Of a DNA stretch of 64,000 nucleotides, positions 60,477 to 64,000 are shown piece after piece. The notes beneath the pieces are model-generated. The model was not told where the DNA came from. It ran no database searches and saw nothing but the letters and a program-made list of their open reading frames with translations. Position numbers and translations under genes: made by a program. Origin of the DNA: Flavobacteriia bacterium (lineage in GTDB: Bacteria > Bacteroidota > Bacteroidia > Flavobacteriales_D > Crocinitomicaceae); the NCBI GenBank assembly GCA_947463445.1, contig CANHRS010000001.1:1-64000 (forward strand), written 5' to 3'. How positions within the stretch are numbered: position 1 is the stretch's first letter; each line of letters starts with the position of its first letter.

Positions 60477-61178
60477 TTAAACGCTTACTCCGAATAGGTA
60501 ACCTACAAGTGCTGTTAGCCCCATTGCGAGGGTGCCCCAGATGGTTATGCGCAAGATTGCTTTTTTAATACTGGAACCACCAGTTTTTGCAGCGATTGTT
60601 CCGAGTAAAACTAAAAAGAGGATCGACGAGCCGTATAAGGCATATTCCATTCCTGTTAAAGGACAAAAAAGCACAACTAGCAAAGGTAAAACTCCACCGA
60701 GTGTAAATGCAGCGCCAGAAGCCAATGCAGCTTGGATAGGATTTGCCTGACTTATTTCATTGATACCTAACTCATCGCGGACATGCGCAGCCAACGCATC
60801 TTTTGCAGTAAGTTCTTTAGCTACTTGCATGGCTGTTTCTTTGGATAACCCTCTTTGTTCATAGATGGTTGCTAGAATTTGAAGTTCTTCTTCCGGCATG
60901 TCTTGTAGTTCTTGTGCTTCTCGGGCAATATCTGCTTTTTCGGTATCCATTTGGGAACTTACCGACACATATTCTCCGGCAGCCATTGCCAATGCACCAG
61001 CAACTAGGCCAGCAATGGTAGCTAACACAATAGGTTCACGCGAATTACTCGCTGCAGCAATACCAATAGCGATACTCGTAATGGAAAGAATACCATCGTT
61101 GGCACCTAATACAGCGGCACGGAGCCAATTACTTCTATGTATGTAATGATTGTCTAGGTAATTATCGATATCTACCAT
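60477..61178 (-). CDS. VIT1/CCC1 family transporter
   Basis: HRSNWLRAAVLGANDGILSITSIAIG, AMAAGEYVSVSSQMDTEKADI. Confidence 0.92.
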   Translation of the reverse strand: MVDIDNYLDNHYIHRSNWLRAAVLGANDGILSITSIAIGIAAASNSREPIVLATIAGLVAGALAMAAGEYVSVSSQMDTEKADIAREAQELQDMPEEELQILATIYEQRGLSKETAMQVAKELTAKDALAAHVRDELGINEISQANPIQAALASGAAFTLGGVLPLLVVLFCPLTGMEYALYGSSILFLVLLGTIAAKTGGSSIKKAILRITIWGTLAMGLTALVGYLFGVSV

Positions 61179-61440
61179 ACGATCTTGAATTATAGTTGAC
61201 TTAAAGATACATTAATAGTAGATTATGTATGAAGAAAAAATAACATTTCAGATTAATAATTGGTTTAACTTGTCAAAAAAATGATTTTAATTTGACAAAT
61301 AAGCCAAATTCAAGTAAGTTTGTGTTAGTCTCAAACGGGAGAGACTTATTAAAAAATAGGGTTTGCTAAACTGCCTGTTTAAGAAAAGAAAACAGTATGA
61401 AAAGTGATTTAAAACAAAAGCACTAGAATTAAGTTTAGCT

Positions 61441-61800
61441 AGAAACAATATGAATGAGATAATAGAAAGGTTAGGGATAAAAACTCATAATGAGTTTAAA
61501 AAGCAGTTAGAAAGCTCTTTAATAGGACATAGTATGAGCAAAAATAAAATTGTTGGGAAAACACTGAGGAAGAGATCTTTTTCAAATCTTTAAAGAAAAA
61601 ATGCATTTACAGAAATAATTATTTAACGCTTAAAGAAGCTGAAATATCTATTTTTCAATGGATAGAAATGTGTTATAATACAAATCGAATTCACAATAGT
61701 CTTTGGAATAAATAATTTAAACAATTGACTAAATCAAATTAAAATCAAAACTTATCATCATAGCATAATTTAGTCTCCAGAATTTTAGGACAAGTCTAGA
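61441..61800 (+). pseudogene. IS3-family transposase relic with possible terminal end
   Basis: Frameshifted reading FKKQLESSLIGHSMSKNK / ENTEEEIFFKSLKKKCIYRNNYLTLKEAEISIFQWIEMCYNTNRIHNSLWNK resembles the IS3 integrase DDE C-terminus; gtctccagaattttaggacaagtcta resembles an IS3 end. Confidence 0.75.
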
Positions 61801-61814
61801 GGAGAAGGTAGATT

Positions 61815-63077
61815 TTAAGTACCAAGTTGATCAATAGTTTCTAAATTATTTTCTCTTTTTTTGATCAACTCATAACTTATTTTTATCCAGATTAGAATAC
61901 ATGGAAATGCTTTTAAAGCATAAGGAATAATTAGGCTTTCTCTTAGTTGTCTTGGAAATAAATCTGTAGGGGAAAACGAGGTAAGTAGCATTGCAAGGAT
62001 AAATAACGTATTATTTATTTTGTTTTTCTCGCTGATAATATACCATATCGCCACACCAGCCATAGCAATAATAAAGGTTGGAGATTCTGCTTTATGGTTA
62101 AAAATAACAATCCATAATAATACCGAACATAGCATTAGAATACGGAATGTTTCGTCTTTATATAACTTGATTTTAACTAAAGGAATTAGAAATACAACAA
62201 TCCCAATCAAAACTACGATGTTCTTATTAAAGTCTACCGAAAACCAAGTGTGAATCCATCCCATGACTGAAAATCCGTAAGACGCATTGTGATCGTCTTT
62301 AAGTAAATATAAATAACTTGAAAACAGTTTTATGTACTGATTATAATCTACAAAAAATAAAGGGATAACTAGTAAAATAGTACTCCAGAAAACTGTGTAA
62401 ACAATCGATTTCCATTTGTTTGGGTAAAACAAAAACAATACAAAACCGACAATCCCAAAGAGTTTTATAAAGACAGAAAAGACGATACATAGAGATGCCC
62501 AAAAGACTTTGTCGCGTTCTAATAGTCCGAAAGTCAATACTAATAATCCTGCAATCAATCCGTTTGATTGTTCACTTTGCATGGAAGTTAATAATTCTAG
62601 AAGAACGATAAATAACAATAATCCTTTTTTTAAATTGCTGATCTTCGGAAGATAGTAAATTGCAAAATAGAGAATTAAAGCATTCAATAAATTCCACAAA
62701 CACAACCCAAGCCAATCAGGTAACACATTAAAAATCGTAAAAAATGCAGAAAACGATGGAGTGTATTTAAATAAATCCCAATGTTCTTGGGGATATAATT
62801 TATATAAGTCCTGACCATGTCTTAGGTGTTCAGCTGATTTTTCAAAAATAACGTAGTTATTATATTTATTGTATTCTAATCCATTATCAAACGTAGTTTT
62901 AGAACCAAAATACGATTGAAAACTTGCTATTAGTGCAAATAGAATGTAAATAACAAGAACTATTCGTAAATTAGAAACTATTTTATTAACTTTTTCTTTC
63001 ATTTTTTTAATTGTATTCCGATAAAAAAGAATCCATTTAAATGGCTTCTTTATGAAAATCGTTATTTTGTTTTGCAC
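61815..63077 (-). CDS. DUF2029/GT87-like mannosyltransferase family membrane protein
   Basis: Multi-TM; HLRHGQDLYKLYPQEHWDLFKYTPSFSAFFTIFNVLPDWLGLCLWNLLNALIL. Confidence 0.75.
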   Translation of the reverse strand: MQNKITIFIKKPFKWILFYRNTIKKMKEKVNKIVSNLRIVLVIYILFALIASFQSYFGSKTTFDNGLEYNKYNNYVIFEKSAEHLRHGQDLYKLYPQEHWDLFKYTPSFSAFFTIFNVLPDWLGLCLWNLLNALILYFAIYYLPKISNLKKGLLLFIVLLELLTSMQSEQSNGLIAGLLVLTFGLLERDKVFWASLCIVFSVFIKLFGIVGFVLFLFYPNKWKSIVYTVFWSTILLVIPLFFVDYNQYIKLFSSYLYLLKDDHNASYGFSVMGWIHTWFSVDFNKNIVVLIGIVVFLIPLVKIKLYKDETFRILMLCSVLLWIVIFNHKAESPTFIIAMAGVAIWYIISEKNKINNTLFILAMLLTSFSPTDLFPRQLRESLIIPYALKAFPCILIWIKISYELIKKRENNLETIDQLGT

Positions 63078-63512
63078 AACTAAACATACTAATTGTAAAA
63101 GTAGCTATTTTTCAAGTAAATATGTTTTCGGACAGCTGATTTATTTAATCAATGATAAATTTATCAAAGATTCTATTAAAAAAGTGATTCCGATAGATAC
63201 ATTAAGCTTTTAAAGATTAAAGATCATCTATTTAGTATGCTTTTCTGCTCTATTTCGAAATGTAATTCCTTAGGAAAAGTTTAAGGAGCAATGCACGGAT
63301 TGTCATGAAAAACATACCATTTCATATTGATTAATATTACAAAAAAGAATTACTTTATCAGATACTAATAATAAAAGTAAAGTTGAATTTTTGAAAATAT
63401 TTATAATAAACTAATAAATCAATATGAGGCTATTTTACGGGAAATGAAACCGCTAGTAATAACGGTTTTATTCATTAAAAACATGCGAAAAAACCTTACA
63501 AAAAACTTAAAC

Positions 63513-63552
63513 AACATAGGCTACCACTTTTTGGTAGCCTATGTTTTTTTTA
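63513..63552. terminator. strong, likely bidirectional intrinsic terminator
   Basis: aacataggctacca-cttt-tggtagcctatgttttttttaa, about 14-bp perfect stem. Confidence 0.85.
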
Positions 63553-63554
63553 AC

Positions 63555-64000
63555 TCAAATCCCCATGAGTTCTTTTAATTCATTGGTGTTATTAATTTTA
63601 GCTAGTGGCTTAAAGGTCAGTTTTTGAGAAGTTGGATTATCTTTAGAACATTTAAGTAGTTGCTCTGTATCCACTTTTGCTAGTACATCTCCTTCTAAAA
63701 CAGTGTATAAAGCTGCAGATTCATCTTTCATAAGAATTAATTTTTTAGAGAAAGCATAATCAATACTTATTTTATCGCGTTTACTTACATAGAAAAAACG
63801 TTCTGGTACAAATCCATTTTTCCCTTTTGGGACAACTAGCTCTACTATTGCTTCGAAAGCCTCTGGATTTTGATAAAAACGATCACAGTTATATACACCA
63901 AACTGACTAATAGTCAATGCTCTATAAACATCATTCATTTTAGCAAGTATACTTTCTTGCTCTTGAATTTCTTTTAATGTTTCTGCATAGTTAGTATCCC
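63555..64000 (-). CDS. hypothetical protein, C-terminal part (5' end outside window)
   Basis: Frame stays open through the window edge upstream of the M at 63938 (DTNYAETLKEIQEQESILAK...). Confidence 0.6.
   Translation of the reverse strand, partial: DTNYAETLKEIQEQESILAKMNDVYRALTISQFGVYNCDRFYQNPEAFEAIVELVVPKGKNGFVPERFFYVSKRDKISIDYAFSKKLILMKDESAALYTVLEGDVLAKVDTEQLLKCSKDNPTSQKLTFKPLAKINNTNELKELMGI

Noticed and set aside
63285-63330. CTDCHEKH heme-binding-like motif in non-coding sequence
   Set aside because: Bounded by stops within about 20 codons; either chance or a cytochrome fossil, so not called as a gene.
1-64000. Search by eye for CRISPR arrays, prophage structural genes, restriction-modification, retrons or other defence islands
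   Set aside because: No regularly spaced repeats, phage proteins or recognisable defence domains in the supplied translations.

Overview
This 64 kb window looks like chromosomal DNA from a Bacteroidota bacterium (Flavobacteriales-like: low GC, TAnnTTTG promoters, T9SS-type C-terminal domains, alternative complex III). Most of it is conserved housekeeping: recO, folD, rlmN, gatC, odhA/odhB, leuS, lpxB, rnpA, queG, ruvB, a complete actABCDEF-coxBA respiratory cluster (about 40.6-52.4 kb), purT, prs, rplY and surface-polysaccharide genes. The accessory or odd parts are: (1) a tRNA-Arg(UCG) transcription unit at about 6.9-7.2 kb, where an intact tRNA is flanked by a 5' and a 3' partial tRNA copy, each interrupted by an 18-bp perfect palindrome (TCCCGAWAGCTWTCGGGA); the intact tRNA also appears to replace the G19-C56 tertiary pair with U19-A56; (2) a dispersed family of purine-rich short tandem repeats (GTGACGA / GAGACGA / GGGACGA plus AGATTRCAGATT) at gene 3' ends that supplies stop codons and also sits inside lpxB; (3) a DUF6934-like plus small-ORF pair that may be a toxin-antitoxin-like module; (4) a DUF4143-type AAA protein with a destroyed Walker A motif; (5) a DUF1501 protein combining a Tat-like signal with a T9SS-like C-terminal domain; (6) an IS3-family relic in a decayed region at about 61.2-63.5 kb. 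No CRISPR array, prophage or recognised defence island was seen. All calls come from reading the sequence and the supplied translations; no database searches were run.
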